64,000 nt of DNA from Symbiodinium microadriaticum (GCA_001939145.1 LSRX01000171.1:508576-572575); one strand, 5' to 3'; shown: positions 1 to 9,885, numbered from the stretch's first letter. Numbers and translations: made by a program. The notes: generated by a model from the letters alone, not told the origin.

Positions 1-58
1 GATGCTTCAGCTGTGGAACTTTCGGGGCCAAAGGCCGAGCAGACCTCAGTCTGCAATC

Positions 59-278
59 TCAATCTTCATCTTGCTGCTCCGCATGCTTCTGAAACCAAGC
101 CTCGTCGAAAGCATGTCTCCTTAACAGCTCCCAGCGAAGCTTCAAGCCCAGGTTCCTCGCAGGAGCCTGACGGCTGCTCATCAAGTACCGATAAGTAGCT
201 ATCAGTTTGCGGTCGCCAAAATTCTTCAGCAGATGCTTCTGCACTTCGTGCGGATCCATAACCGGCGCCATGCCGAGG
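59..278 (-). CDS. Possible 3'-terminal exon, unknown protein
   Basis: On the minus strand an open frame ends with TGA at 59 and reads like real protein (PVMDPHEVQKHLLKNFGDRK, then charged and helical to the end). A polypyrimidine-like stretch and an AG at 280-279 suggest an acceptor, so I start the exon at 278; an in-frame ATG at 271 is the alternative start. The protein is not recognised. If the plus-strand cellulase gene extends left of the window, this exon would be nested in one of its introns. Confidence 0.35.
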
Positions 279-875
279 CTCAAATGCGCAACCACAAAAA
301 AACCTGCGAGCCGAAGCTGCGGAGATGAAACCAATCGTACAAAAAAAGTATTTTCTAAGTCCATCGTAAGTCAAAGCTAAGTTTATTCTATGTATTTGGG
401 ACGCCACAACCCTAACTCACTTATAACCTCCAGGTAAGTCGCCTGACTAAGATATATGTGAACGCAAACTTGCACAACTTATATGTAGCCTAACATACCT
501 TATAGTCTAGGTTGCCAAATTTATAACTTGGCTTGCGTCCTAACTTACAAGTCCGCTAAGCAAAGCGGAGTATAAAGTAAGCCCTAAATGGCAGCAACAG
601 CTGCTTTGGTTTGAGGTTTCAGGGTCTTGGTGCTTGACGGTGTAGGGGTTTCAAGGTTTTGTTCGGCTAGGCTAGGCATTCGATTGTTTACTTGCTAGGT
701 TTGCTAGTTGAGAATCAGGCCTTGGTTCTAGGATTCTAGGATGATGATAGTTGCGATCGAGCGGCCCTGATTGGAGGACATTCACTAGGGTTCATTTGTG
801 TTTTTTTTGCGAGTGCAGTCAGTTTAGGTGTACGATGTTTAGGTGGCTGAGCTTGAAGGGGCCCCTGGTGCCTAG
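279..875. other. Non-coding, intron-like stretch
   Basis: AT-richer sequence without a convincing exon. From about 600 onward it turns into degenerate telomere-like motifs (gtttcagggtct, ggggtttcaaggttt). It precedes the first recognisable cellulase exon. Confidence 0.4.
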
Positions 876-937
876 GTGACAAGGACGGCTGTGACATCAA
901 CCCCTTTCGCAATGGCAACACCAGCTTCTATGGGAAG
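876..937 (+). CDS. GH7 cellulase exon a
   Basis: Reads CDINPFRNGNTSFYG, matching the GH7 family segment that follows the catalytic region (DGCDxNPYRxGNTSFYG). The acceptor is cctag at 871-875. The exon starts with two bases of a split codon and ends in phase 0 at a GC donor (938-939), which is normal for dinoflagellates. Confidence 0.8.
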
Positions 938-1269
938 GCGTGGGGTTTCAATGCTGGTCTTTGGGGGATTATATTTAGTAAAATTTTTGGGTAGTAACGT
1001 CTTGTCCATGATTGAAAAGAGCATTTAATGTGGGGTGGCTCTGATATTCAGCCTGAAAGCCAAGCGCCTGGTGTCGATAAATAGGTCTCTGAGGCCGAGA
1101 TTTCAGGAATCCTCAATCTTCAGTCGAGGCCGACATCCCCACACGCCCGAAGCCAACAAAAAGCCCATCAACGCTTGATGCAAATTAGACCCTATATGAA
1201 ACCCACCTAGCCCCTTTCAACAGCCTGGTAAAACAAATATGCACCCTCGACATCGCTCTCCGGACGAAG

Positions 1270-1319
1270 GGATCTGACTTTGCGGTGGACTCGTCCCGGC
1301 CGATGACAGTGGTGACACA
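1270..1319 (+). CDS. GH7 cellulase exon b
   Basis: Reads SDFAVDSSRPMTVVTQ once the last codon is completed by the next exon. This matches the GH7 segment F(T)LD(T/S)xKxLTVVTQF. The acceptor is gaag|gga; the GT donor at 1320 leaves two bases (ca), and the first base of exon c (g) completes a Gln codon. Confidence 0.8.
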
Positions 1320-1436
1320 GTTTCTTGGACCTCAGGAAGTCCGGTGCAGGGTTTGTTTTTCGCGTTTTCTAACGGTATGTGAGGCCTGAGACACTAGCAT
1401 AGGCTTCAGAGGGGGCCTGTGGGGTTAATTGGGAAT

Positions 1437-1550
1437 CCCAGAGGGTTCACATGTACACTATCATTATGGAAGTAGGGCCCAAAAGACCATCCCTATCAAA
1501 GTTTGGGGGACCTAATTCCATAATGGTAGTTTACATGTGGACCCTTTGGG
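1437..1550. mobile_element. MITE-like inverted-repeat element (single copy)
   Basis: The ends are near-perfect inverted repeats: cccagagggttcacatg at the left and catgtggaccctttggg at the right, with a second matching block further in (tatcattatgga / tccataatggta). The CCCAAAG-type ends resemble family D, described at 4471-4579. Confidence 0.6.
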
Positions 1551-1727
1551 TTTATAGCACTTCATTAGGTTCACAAGGTCCGGCTTAGGGTTTCGGACTT
1601 ACTTTTTGGTTTCGGGTTTGGGTTCCGGAGTTCAGGCGGCTTTGCACTGAGGCACTTTGCCCTCAGCCTTGAAACCACCGATAGTAAGCCTTCTAAACCC
1701 CATAGCAACCCTTCGAAGCCCTTGTAT

Positions 1728-1760
1728 GTAGGTAGGTACGTAGGTAGGTGGGTAGGTAGG
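1728..1760. repeat. (GTAG)n-like microsatellite
   Basis: Imperfect gtaggtaggtacgtaggtag units followed by gggtaggtagg. Confidence 0.7.
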
Positions 1761-1845
1761 AAGGAATATATACATAAATAAGCATAGCCAAACAGACAAC
1801 TGGATGGGTAGAAGAGAAATAAAATAGCACCCCATTAAACCTCAC

Positions 1846-1990
1846 GCCCGCTAAACCCTAAACCCTAGACCCAAAGCCCTGAAAACAACAACCTAAGCCC
1901 AAAAACCCCAAACCCTAAACCCTAAACCCTCCCTGAGCCCTAAACCCTGAACCCTCCCTAAACCCTAAACCCTCCCTAAACCCTAAAACT
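1846..1990. repeat. Interstitial telomere-like tract, CCCTAAA orientation
   Basis: Many perfect and near-perfect ccctaaa units mixed with ccctccctaaac and ccctgaac variants. Confidence 0.85.
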
Positions 1991-2008
1991 CCTCAGAACC
2001 TGAAAAAG

Positions 2009-2072
2009 GTTTCTCACCACGGACGGCACAGACGAGGGCGACCTTTCCGAGATTCGGCGTTTCTATGTGCAG
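2009..2072 (+). CDS. GH7 cellulase exon c
   Basis: Reads FLTTDGTDEGDLSEIRRFYV plus Q, the GH7 block normally written VTQF...L.EIRRFYVQ. It starts with one base that completes the Gln codon of exon b and ends in phase 0 at a GC donor (2073-2074). Its last two bases also begin the 30-bp repeat noted at 2071. Confidence 0.85.
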
Positions 2073-2230
2073 GCGGGAAGATTGAGCGGAGAAGGGAGGT
2101 CCATGGAGGTCTTAGGGGTTAGGGTTTAGAGGTTTAAGGCTAAAGGTTGAGGGTTTAGGGTTTAGAGGTTTCGGGTTTAGAGGTTTAGGGTTTAGGGTCT
2201 AGGCGGGAAGATTGAACGGAGAAGGGAGGT
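2071..2230. repeat. 30-bp direct duplication flanking a TTTAGGG insert
   Basis: The 30 bases at 2071-2100 (starting aggcgggaagattgagcgga) recur at 2201-2230 with one mismatch. The 100 bp between them are almost purely TTTAGGG-like. The pattern looks like a telomere-repeat insertion with duplication of its target. Confidence 0.75.
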
Positions 2231-2583
2231 ACTCTATGGCTTCCTTTCGGGGCTCCTTTATGGGTCCTTTAAGGTTTCTGTAAGGATTGTGGGGGTTTAC
2301 GGTTGAGGGTTTTTTTTGTCAAGGGTTCCTGCGTTTAGGGCTCTAGGGGAATGGGGCTCAATTTGACTAAACCGCTTTTCTGGCACCCACAACGGCACCC
2401 TATTTGGCTCCTTTGACCCTCCAAAACACCCTATTTGACTCAGATAGGCTCGTTTTGACACAGAATGCCCGTCTGGCACGCAAGAGCAACCTAGTTGGCT
2501 CCTTTGACCCCCACCCAGAAAACCCAAGACCCCTCAATTAAGGAATATACCTTAATATCATAATATTCAGGCCTCTGTTTAAG

Positions 2584-2960
2584 GGCTTAGGGTTTAGGGT
2601 TTAGGGTTTAGGGTTCCTAGTTATATAAAGGGTTCTGGCTTCTCTGGGCAAAAGCACCCTATCCGAGCCATATGGGCTCCCTTCCCTGGTGGGCCCGGTC
2701 TTAGGGCTGAGAGGGCCTTGGGGTTGTGGTATCCCTTACAGTTTAGGGGTTTAGGGGTCGAGGATTTAGGGGTTGAGGATTTAGGGGTTTAGATTTTTTG
2801 GGGTTGAGGGTCTCAGGGCTTAGTAAGGGCCGAGGGATTCGGGTTTAGGGGCTAAGGGGCTTAGGGTTTAGAGTCTAGAGGGTCTGGGGAATGTCGGGTT
2901 TCGGAGGTAGGGGTTTAGAGCTTCTAGGGCTTATGGGTTTAAGGGTGCAGGGTCTGGGGT
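2584..2960. repeat. Telomere-like tracts, TTTAGGG orientation
   Basis: Perfect units at 2588-2612 and degenerate ggggtttagg / gtcgaggatttagg units at 2738-2960, broken by about 100 bp of unrelated sequence. Confidence 0.75.
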
Positions 2961-3116
2961 TCTATGGTTTAGGGTCTAGGGTTCTATGGTTTCAGGGTTC
3001 AGGGTTATTTTTTTTACGAGTTTCGTGCTTATGGAGTATGTTTGGGTTAGGGATTCGGACCGATAGGACGCAGAGAGTAGCATCCCGTAGCTCAAGAACC
3101 GCAAAAAGATGCTAGG

Positions 3117-3201
3117 TACGGTTGATGATATACATCCTGCATTGCCCACAATTAGGAATATACCATAATTCCCATAGTTTTGTGTGCAGGATTTATCGTC
3201 G
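3117..3201. mobile_element. MITE-like element, family C copy 1 (degenerate right end)
   Basis: The left end tacggttgatgatatacatcc matches the family C terminus. The inner part (gaatataccataattcccatag) also matches other copies, and the right end survives only as gcaggatttatcgtcg. Confidence 0.65.
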
Positions 3202-3518
3202 TGGGCTCCTAGGGTCAGGTAGGATTAGGGACAAACGGATCCCAAGTGCCTGCATAGTACGAAGTAAGCGGTGTCGACATCAAGAATGGTTAAGTAGGTA
3301 CTTGGGACCCGTTGGGCCTAGGTTGCATCATGCCGGCGCCCTAAGCCACCTTGCGGAACATAGGGGTTTGATTGGATCAGATCTACAGGGCGGACGTAAG
3401 CTCAAAGCCGAAGCGCAAACCCCAAGCTCAAGACCCCACTCCCAAAGCCCGAAATCCTCAACCCTGCACCAAGTCGCCGCAAGTAAACCCATGTGCCTGA
3501 ATGCCCAAGCCCCGCTTT

Positions 3519-3553
3519 AGTCAGGCTGGCCGGGTGATTGCAAGCCCAGCCCT
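3519..3553 (+). pseudogene. Partial duplicate of GH7 exon d start
   Basis: gtcaggctggccgggtgattgcaagccc closely matches the first part of the exon at 3774, including its acceptor (gtcag). It lies about 250 bp upstream and has substitutions that change the reading. I take it as a decayed local exon duplication. Confidence 0.55.
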
Positions 3554-3773
3554 CCCCATAAACTCCCTCAAGGCTAAACGGCTGAACCTACACCCTTAAT
3601 GACGAGCCTGGGGAGATGGACGGTTGCGACACGCACCTTCAACCTCACAGACCTTTTGATGTTCTGGATTCATGTCAAGTGCAACCAGCCCTTAACGGCT
3701 CGTCACGTCACCTTTCCCCAACTGTACATTATTCCACAGGGCCGCATTCCTAAGCCACTGCCAAATCAGTCAG

Positions 3774-3869
3774 GACGGCCGGGCGATTGCAAGCCCGCCG
3801 ATCACCATCCTCCCGAAAACTCCGGACTCCATCACCGACGAGATGTGCGAGGAGTTTCGGACCGACCTA
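3774..3869 (+). CDS. GH7 cellulase exon d
   Basis: Starts after gtcag and reads DGRAIASPPITILPK, then SITDEMCEEFRTDL. This follows FYVQ of exon c and matches GH7 (NGKxIPNS...GNSITDxFC). It is 32 codons in phase 0; the donor is GT at 3870-3871, and a stop lies just beyond. Confidence 0.85.
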
Positions 3870-4137
3870 GTTTAGACGTAAGTAGAGTGGCCTGCAGAAT
3901 GAAAATAAATAAAGGGGCTTGCGGGAAAAGCAGGCTATATAGGGGCCAGCCAAAAGGTCTAGAGGTTAGGACTTTGCTGCTTAGGGGGTTTACGATTTTT
4001 TGTGACTGATGGTTTGATACTAGGACTTCCGTGGCTTCGGGCTCATGTAGCGCCTGAGGGCTTACACCTAGGGGATTCAGGGATTTGCGAGGCCGATTTA
4101 CGGGTTCGGCGCTTGGGGCTTTGGGTTTGGCTTTGAT

Positions 4138-4206
4138 GCCCTAAACCCTAAACCCTAACCCTCAATCCCTAAACCCTAAGCCCTAAACCTTAAAACCCTA
4201 AACCCG
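4138..4206. repeat. Telomere-like tract, CCCTAAA orientation
   Basis: About nine ccctaaa/ccctaagc units in a row. Confidence 0.85.
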
Positions 4207-4470
4207 AAGCACTGTTGGGAGTCTTTGGTTTAGGATTTTGGGGCTCAGGGTGTATAGGGTTGCGATTTGGGCTTTCGGGGTACAGGGCCTAAGGGTAACT
4301 TAGTTTTAGACTCGACTCGGCTTCTTTGGTGTTGTGTGCCGTAATCGTTGTGTCCACAGCTGGTTTAGCATTGAAGTGCCACTACACTATCGGGGCTGAT
4401 TTCAACTTGGGTCCAGCGGTAATGGGACATGTCTGTGCATCATCGGGTTACAGTCTGCCATGCTACATTT

Positions 4471-4579
4471 CCCAAAGGCTCCATGTACCTTCATAGTAGC
4501 TACTTAGGCCTTAAAGGGGTCCCTATGTAGGTACTTTAAGGCCTAAGTATCTACTATATGGGTACATGGAGCCTTTGGG
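4471..4579. mobile_element. MITE-like element, family D copy 1
   Basis: The terminal inverted repeats cccaaaggctccatgtacc and ggtacatggagcctttggg extend inward into ttaggccttaaag / ctttaaggcctaa, so the whole element folds on itself. It is flanked by a 3-bp duplication TTT (4468-4470 and 4580-4582). Family D has six recognisable copies in this window, and a 3-bp A/T target duplication is typical of PIF/Harbinger (Tourist) MITEs. Confidence 0.8.
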
Positions 4580-4878
4580 TTTGTTGCTTCTGGATGTGTG
4601 TCCTGTGACGGGCAGAAGCCCTCCGCTCACAGCCCTGAACTTTCTAAGCCCTACAAGACCCTAGGCCTTAGACTCCTAAAGCCACATCATCTGTGACGCC
4701 GGGGGCGAGAAACAAGGATTGCAGGGAGTGAGGCACCCGCCCGAAACTGCCATGGAGCTTGAGAAGGGGCCCAGTACACACAATTGTCTAACGAATGTGG
4801 AGTCCTTGCAGAAGCCGTGCAGAACCCTAAACCCTAAACCCTACCTTTTGAAGCTGTAACTGAGTGTCTCAACGACAG

Positions 4879-4935
4879 GACATCAAGGATCTCTTCGACA
4901 ACAAAAACGACTACCAAGAGAAAGGCGGAAGCAAG
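4879..4935 (+). CDS. GH7 cellulase exon e
   Basis: Nineteen codons reading DIKDLFDNKNDYQEKGGSK, corresponding to GH7 (F.D.N.F...GG). The acceptor is cgacag and the donor GT (gttggc). It is in phase 0 with exons d and f. Confidence 0.8.
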
Positions 4936-5415
4936 GTTGGCCGGTTTAGGGTTTAGGGTCCAGGGTTTAGGGTTTATAGGGCCTACTGATCCTATCTCGG
5001 TTCAGGGGTTGGGCTCGCAGCATCGGCTTTAATTGCGAGGGGTTTAGGGTTCTCGTTGGGGCTTTGGGGGGCGGGGGCTCACATAAAGCTTCAGGGTTTC
5101 TACTTGTGGTGCGATTTGATAGAGTAGGCTAAGTAGGCGGTGCAGTATAGGGCGTAGTCAGGGTCAAATAAGAGTAGACCTCACCGAGAGTATACATAGC
5201 CTAAGGGGTTTAGGGTTTAGGGTTTGGTGTGGGATGTGGATGCCCTGTGAGGGCCCAAGTACACAGCACTCAATCAGTCACCTACATTAACCTACAGTAC
5301 TACTATCCCAAACTCGAATGTCTAAACATTAGATACTCCGGGCCTTCATGATTCGTTTGTGCTTTGGTTCTCCTGGTATTGATGGTCTATTCTTCAAGAT
5401 TTCCGCGGTGCATGT

Positions 5416-5513
5416 GGGTCGTTTTCTAAAATAGGGTCCCTTTCAGGGTCCTTTTTATAGGGGTGCCGTACTATATTGGGGACCCAAAAAGGGACCCTAG
5501 TTTAGGACTACCC
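5416..5513. mobile_element. MITE-like element, family A copy 1
   Basis: The left half ttttctaaaatagggtccc pairs with the right half gggaccctagtttagga; inner blocks gggtgccgtactatattggg recur in other copies. Possible 4-bp ATGT flanks. Family A recurs, often damaged, at 8257, 13231, 19293, 26667 and 38086. Confidence 0.65.
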
Positions 5514-5712
5514 ATGTGCCTAATGTAAAAAGGGGGGAGCAGCTACCAATATTAGTCCTGAGGAGTTCCTGTGCTCAAATCCCACCTTAAATCATGATGT
5601 GAAGCCCTCTATGGGTTTAGGGTTTGGGGCTTAGGGCCTCTATAGTTTGAGGTATTATCCCTCTAAAGCCCTGACAAGACCCGGCCAAAAAAGCTATGTG
5701 ACCCCTTTTTAT

Positions 5713-5960
5713 ACCCTAAACCCTAAACCCTAAAACCCTAAACCCCTAAACTTTTTCAACTCCATAAAACCCTAAAACCCCTAAACCCCTAAAACCCTAA
5801 ACCCCAAACCCCTAAACCCCCTAAATTCCTCAGGTTTCCCTAAACCCCCCTTCTTATACGGCACTTGAGCTCTTTTGACAAAACCCGGCCCAAAAAAGCT
5901 ATTTGACCCCCTTGTTTTTCCTAAAACCTTAAAACCCCAAAACCCCGATAAACCCCAAAC
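5713..5960. repeat. Telomere-like tract, CCCTAAA orientation
   Basis: Dense ccctaaaccc and cccctaaa variants at 5713-5850 and again at 5925-5975. It contains an imperfect internal duplication (cttttgacaaaacccggcccaaaaaagctat against gacaagacccggccaaaaaagctatg at 5672). Confidence 0.75.
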
Positions 5961-6012
5961 CCTAAAACCTAAACCCCCCCTTTTTGCATACGGCACTGGA
6001 GCCCCAAAGCAG

Positions 6013-6051
6013 GCCATGGGGGAGTCCCTGGATCGTGGCCACGTTGCGGCT
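6013..6051 (+). CDS. GH7 cellulase exon f
   Basis: Thirteen codons, AMGESLDRGHVAA, fitting the GH7 stretch MG.AL..GMVL that precedes SLWDD. The acceptor is aagcag and the donor GC at 6052-6053; phase 0 on both sides. It joins GGSK of exon e to AFSLWDD of exon g. Confidence 0.8.
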
Positions 6052-6059
6052 GCCCGGCC

Positions 6060-6460
6060 GTGGGTTCAGGGCTTTTAGGGTTGTTGGTGTTTTGGTGTTT
6101 GTAGGGTTTTTAGGGATTTTAGGGATTTTAGGGTGTTGGTGGTTTTCAGGGTGGTTTTCAGGGCTTTGGGTGTTTGTTGGATGGTTTTTAGGCTTTTAGG
6201 GTGTTTATGGTTTTGGGTGTTTGTTGGATGGCTTTTAGGCTTTTAGGGGTGTTTATGGTTTTTGGGGTGTTGGGTGTTCAGGGTTTTTAGGGTTGTTAGG
6301 GTTCTGGGTTTTTAGGGTTCTTAGGGTTCAGGGTTTTAGGGTTTGTAGGGTCCAGCGGTTTAGGGGTTTGGGGTTTAGGGCTTGAGCGGTTTGTGGCTTA
6401 GCTTTTTTGGGGTTCATGGTTTTGGGGGGATTAAAAGGTTAGGGTTCAGGGTTCATTTCG
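6060..6460. repeat. Degenerate telomere-like tract, TTTAGGG orientation
   Basis: Mixed ttttagggtg, tttttagggtt and gggtgtttgttggatgg units. Two near copies of gtttttgggtgtttgttggatgg lie within it. Confidence 0.65.
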
Positions 6461-6800
6461 AGCCCGGAGTGACGCCGATCGTCGCCGCCTTCCTCAAGGT
6501 GCTCCGCCCTCTTGGAGGTGCCAATGAGAGAGGACGGTTGGGTCGCCTTGAGCGACCTCAACAGCCAGGTTGGGGAGATCTCCAGAGCAGATCTGGAGGT
6601 ACTGGTCGGACGAGACGAGAAGGAGCGACTGCTGCTGTCTACCAAAGGGGATCTCCGGGGTAGTAGGCCCTGGAGGGGAGCTCAGCCCAGCGGAAGTGCC
6701 GGCCCTGCTGGTGCACGGAAGCTACGCTCAGTACGCGAACTCCATCTATCGTTCCGGCCTTCAAGCCCGACGCGCCATACACCTCCTCAAAGTTGATGTA
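6451..6800 (+). pseudogene. RNA 2'-phosphotransferase (Tpt1/KptA-like) gene fragment in three frames
   Basis: Three successive pieces match the family in the right order but in different frames. They are VAAFLKVLR (compare the N-terminal LSxALSxxLRH), MREDGWVALSDL with SRADLEVLVGRDEKERLLL (about 6517-6655), and ALLVHGSYAQYANSIYRSGL with ARRAIHL (about 6685-6800; compare LVHGTxxxxWxSIxxxGLxxxxRxHIHL). Tpt1 removes the 2'-phosphate left at a tRNA splice junction. The RxNQGHS block expected between the last two pieces is not visible. The frame changes are either tiny introns or decay, so I call it a fragment. It sits in the intron between cellulase exons f and g, on the same strand. Confidence 0.5.
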
Positions 6801-6829
6801 GAAGGAACTCGCACACAGATACTTGCCCA

Positions 6830-7010
6830 CATACAATCGTACATACATGCAGGCATACACACATACCTATATGCTTACAAGCATGGACACATGTGTGCAG
6901 GCATGCACTCACGCGTAATTGCATGCAGACCTGCAGTCCTGCATAGGTGCATACATGCATACAGACACAACAGACAGGCAGGCAAAAGCGCGGACATGCA
7001 TACATACTTG
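6830..7010. repeat. CATA/CATG-rich mosaic microsatellite
   Basis: Irregular acatacatgcaggcatacac, gcatgcag and catacatgcatac units over 180 bp. Confidence 0.7.
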
Positions 7011-7093
7011 CAGCAAAGAAGCCCTCAGCCCTGAACCCAGCTGCGAGCTTCCTGGGCCTGAATTCGCTCTTAAACCTGAGACCTTTAGGGCTA

Positions 7094-7191
7094 CCTAGAC
7101 CCTTAAATGTAGTACCTTTTTTGGAAACCTTAGTTTCTTATTATAGGATCCTAAGCATAAAATAGGTCATCACTACATTTAAGGGTCTAGG
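7094..7191. mobile_element. MITE-like inverted-repeat element (single copy)
   Basis: The ends cctagacccttaaatgtagt and actacatttaagggtctagg are perfect inverted repeats of 20 bp around an AT-rich centre. Confidence 0.65.
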
Positions 7192-7290
7192 GATAGTTTA
7201 GATTCCAGGATTTTTGGACTGGACTCGAAGTCCGTATCCCTAAACACCAAGACCTGATGGGCACGGCCCAAGACCATACACCAACAGTCG

Positions 7291-7401
7291 TGCCGTTGAT
7301 GATGTAAATCCTGCATTACCTAAAGGACCCTAAACTATGGGAATTACGGTATCTTTCCTTATGATGGGTAATGCAGGATGTGATGTATATCACCAACCGT
7401 A
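7291..7401. mobile_element. MITE-like element, family C copy 2
   Basis: The termini tgccgttgatgatgtaaatcc and tgatgtatatcaccaaccgta are inverted repeats; the inner ctaaactatgggaattacgg block is shared with copies at 9402, 15411 and 43640. Confidence 0.75.
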
Positions 7402-7451
7402 CTCTACTCCTTCGCGGCGACAAGGCCGGATGGGTTGAGTGCTGAGAGCAG

Positions 7452-7515
7452 GCTTTCTCGCTTTGGGACGACATCGACGTTCACATGATGTGGTTGGATT
7501 CCTGCGACCCGGCTG
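7452..7515 (+). CDS. GH7 cellulase exon g
   Basis: Reads AFSLWDDIDVHMMWLDSCDP, the highly conserved GH7 block MSLWDDxxxNMLWLDS. It starts after gagagcag in phase 0. The GT donor at 7516-7517 leaves one base (g) that completes a Gly codon with exon h. The frame stays open to TGA at 7551, so a short read-through product is the alternative. Confidence 0.85.
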
Positions 7516-7909
7516 GTGCAAAGTTCTCCGATCGCCCCATAGCTTTGCTTTGACTAGAGGGTATACACTATACCATATCGGAATGATTGTTATAATTTGG
7601 AGGGGTCTCTTCATCCATTTCTGGGATTCAGCCTTAGTCAGGGACTTTACAGGTATCTGGCTCGCCTGGTTTCTGTCTTCTCATGAGTAGCTCTTCTGGG
7701 GCTACGCAGTGGTAGCACTTAGTAGCATTATTTTTTTCGTGGTTGTACTGTACAGTCTTATATCAGGAAACCTGACGAATAGTCTTGGTATATCTTTAGG
7801 CCCATATTTTGAAAAAAACCTTAAACCCCGAACCCCCCATATTATGAAAGTGCCACCACGGTTTCGGGCTGCTTGATTACAGGTGGAGGTGTTCAACTGT
7901 TTTGTAGAA

Positions 7910-8030
7910 TCTAAACCCCAAAACCCCTACCCTAAACCCCTAAACCCCTAAACCCTAAACCCTAAACCCGAATCCCTTAAACCCCCCAAACCCCCCAAAC
8001 CCCCAAACCCCTAAACTAAACCCCTAAACA
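7910..8030. repeat. Telomere-like tract, CCCTAAA orientation
   Basis: Runs of cccctaaacc with C-tract length variants (ccccccaaacc). Confidence 0.8.
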
Positions 8031-8256
8031 GATTGATTCAGGGCTGGGGGGGTTGGCTTTCGGACTTGAACAAAAGGGCCTCAATAATTTGAATCGGGCC
8101 TTTGGAGTGTAGTATACTGTAGTCATAGGGGAACTATAAGGGGATAATACTGGCAATTATTCCGACATGTATGTTGGGCTTTTTCGGGCTCAGGGATTGG
8201 TCTGCCGGGACTCTGCCTAGTCAGGTTTGAGCGGCAGAGGTGGCACTACAATTATC

Positions 8257-8338
8257 TGGGTACCTCTCTTTAGGTCCCCGATAGGGTACGGCACCTTTAT
8301 AAAAAGGACCCTAAAAGGAACCTTAATTTAGAGAACAG
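8257..8338. mobile_element. MITE-like element, family A copy 2 (partial)
   Basis: Contains taggtccccgatagggtacggcacc and ends ggaccctaaaaggaacc, then taatttagagaac. The left terminus is altered (tacctctctttagg). Confidence 0.55.
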
Positions 8339-8595
8339 GAGGTGTTGCAGCTGCTAAACCCTAGACCCTGAACCCTAAACCCTACACCGTCTATAGGCCT
8401 CCTTGATCTGTTTTGTGAAAGCGTGGGTTGGATTCCATTTCCGGGTGTCGGGAGTCGGGTTACCATATGGGCCTAAATAGCTACCAGTACTACCTTGAAA
8501 GAGGGGGGGGGGTCCTTTGTTAAAACTATAGTATTTAATCATGGTCTAGTATACCCAAACCCTATCAAAATTATAGTAAGGCCCCTATATTACAG

Positions 8596-8927
8596 GCTTT
8601 GGGGACCGGGGAAGCTACGAGGAGGACAGTGATGACTCGATCCACTTCACGAGCTCCGACGACGATGGCCCTGCCACCAGAGCCAACCCGTCCTCAACAG
8701 CTGCACTTTCGGGAACTATGCCTCCGGCAGGGCCTCCGCCGCCTACCCCAGCAACAGGACCGATCACTACGACCATCACCATGCCTCCCCTTCCGGCACC
8801 GGGCACGCCGGCTGCAGCCTTCGCAGCTGCAACTGCAGCCGCAACAGCAAGTGCCGTTACGACGACAGCAACCACTCCAGATCCGAGCATGTCTTCGTCC
8901 TCGAGGGCAACGGGAGAAAGCTCGTGA
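8596..8927 (+). CDS. Possible exon: acidic start, Pro/Thr/Ala-rich tail
   Basis: After tattacag an open frame begins GDRGSYEEDSDDSIHFTSSD, passes through a proline run (PPAGPPPPTP) and long Thr/Ala stretches, and stops at TGA 8925-8927. This is disordered or mucin-like composition. It does not fit between GH7 exons g and h, whose phases join without it. I see it as an exon of another gene or a chance open frame in GC-rich repeat; the opposite strand is open too. Confidence 0.3.
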
Positions 8928-9194
8928 AGCTGATTGCGAGACACTGAAGCCATTAGCGGCCGACACATCAACCCTAAGCGCCCTAAACCCTAAACCCTAG
9001 CGTGATGCAGATGCCTGAAGCCCTAAATCCGCCTAAAAACCTAACTTAGACTAGAGTTTTACACTAAAACTTTATTGAACCTATCAAGGGCTCTATACTA
9101 GCTTTCAGAACCGCTGGAGCAAGAAGAGAGAAGTCAGAAGATAAAGCTCTCTAGGCTGTTCTTCTCACACATTGCTTCTGTGACGCTCACGCCA

Positions 9195-9303
9195 AAAACC
9201 CGAAACCCTAAAACCTAATACCTTAACCCTAAACCCTAAACCCTAAACCCCAAAACGTAAAACCTTAACCCTAAACCCTAAAACCTAAAACCTAAAGCCT
9301 AAA
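9195..9303. repeat. Telomere-like tract, CCCTAAA orientation
   Basis: Repeated accctaaacc and aaaacctaa variants. Confidence 0.8.
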
Positions 9304-9401
9304 CAAATCAGCTTTATATACGCCAAACCAATGCTGCTACTCCCGAGCCCTCAGGCCCCAAAACAAGGCGACGCCCCAGCTGCGCACTAAAGCTTCGATG
9401 C

Positions 9402-9502
9402 TGTCGATGATATAAATCCTGCATCACCTTATAAGGACCCTAAACTACGGGAGTTACGGTATAATTTGGCCTCTTTATGGATAATGTATATCATCAACCG
9501 TA
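9402..9502. mobile_element. MITE-like element, family C copy 3
   Basis: Left gtcgatgatataaatcctgcat, right tatatcatcaaccgta, with the shared centre ctaaactacgggagttacgg. Confidence 0.7.
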
Positions 9503-9885
9503 CTCATTGGTGCCCGGGTGCCCCGGGAATCCTTGAGCAACCAAGGCTACCCCGAGGACAAGCCACTCAGCCTCGAGTGTAGAAGAACTTGGGAGTTTTG
9601 GTTTCGAGTTTCGGGGTTAATCAAAGTTTAAGAGTTTTACCAGGTGTCCGATTATTTGGAGTCTGTATTGGGGCCCCGTGTTGCTTTGCCAAGGGTCCTA
9701 CTATTTGGCTCGTTTTCTAGGATCCTCCATTTGTGTTCTGCATTATCACGCGACCGATTTTAGTGGACGTGCCACCCCCTCTCACCCTAACACCACAACC
9801 CCCACCTCATAGTAAAGACACTGTGAACCCACCCGAAACCCTAAACCCTAGGAGCGTTGGAGGAACCAGCCCCAAGGCTCCAAAG

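Noticed and set aside
3085..3100. Dinoflagellate spliced-leader relic (cccgtagctcaag)
   Set aside because: It matches only the two ends of the leader and lacks the central CCATTTTGG; a match of this length is expected by chance in 64 kb.
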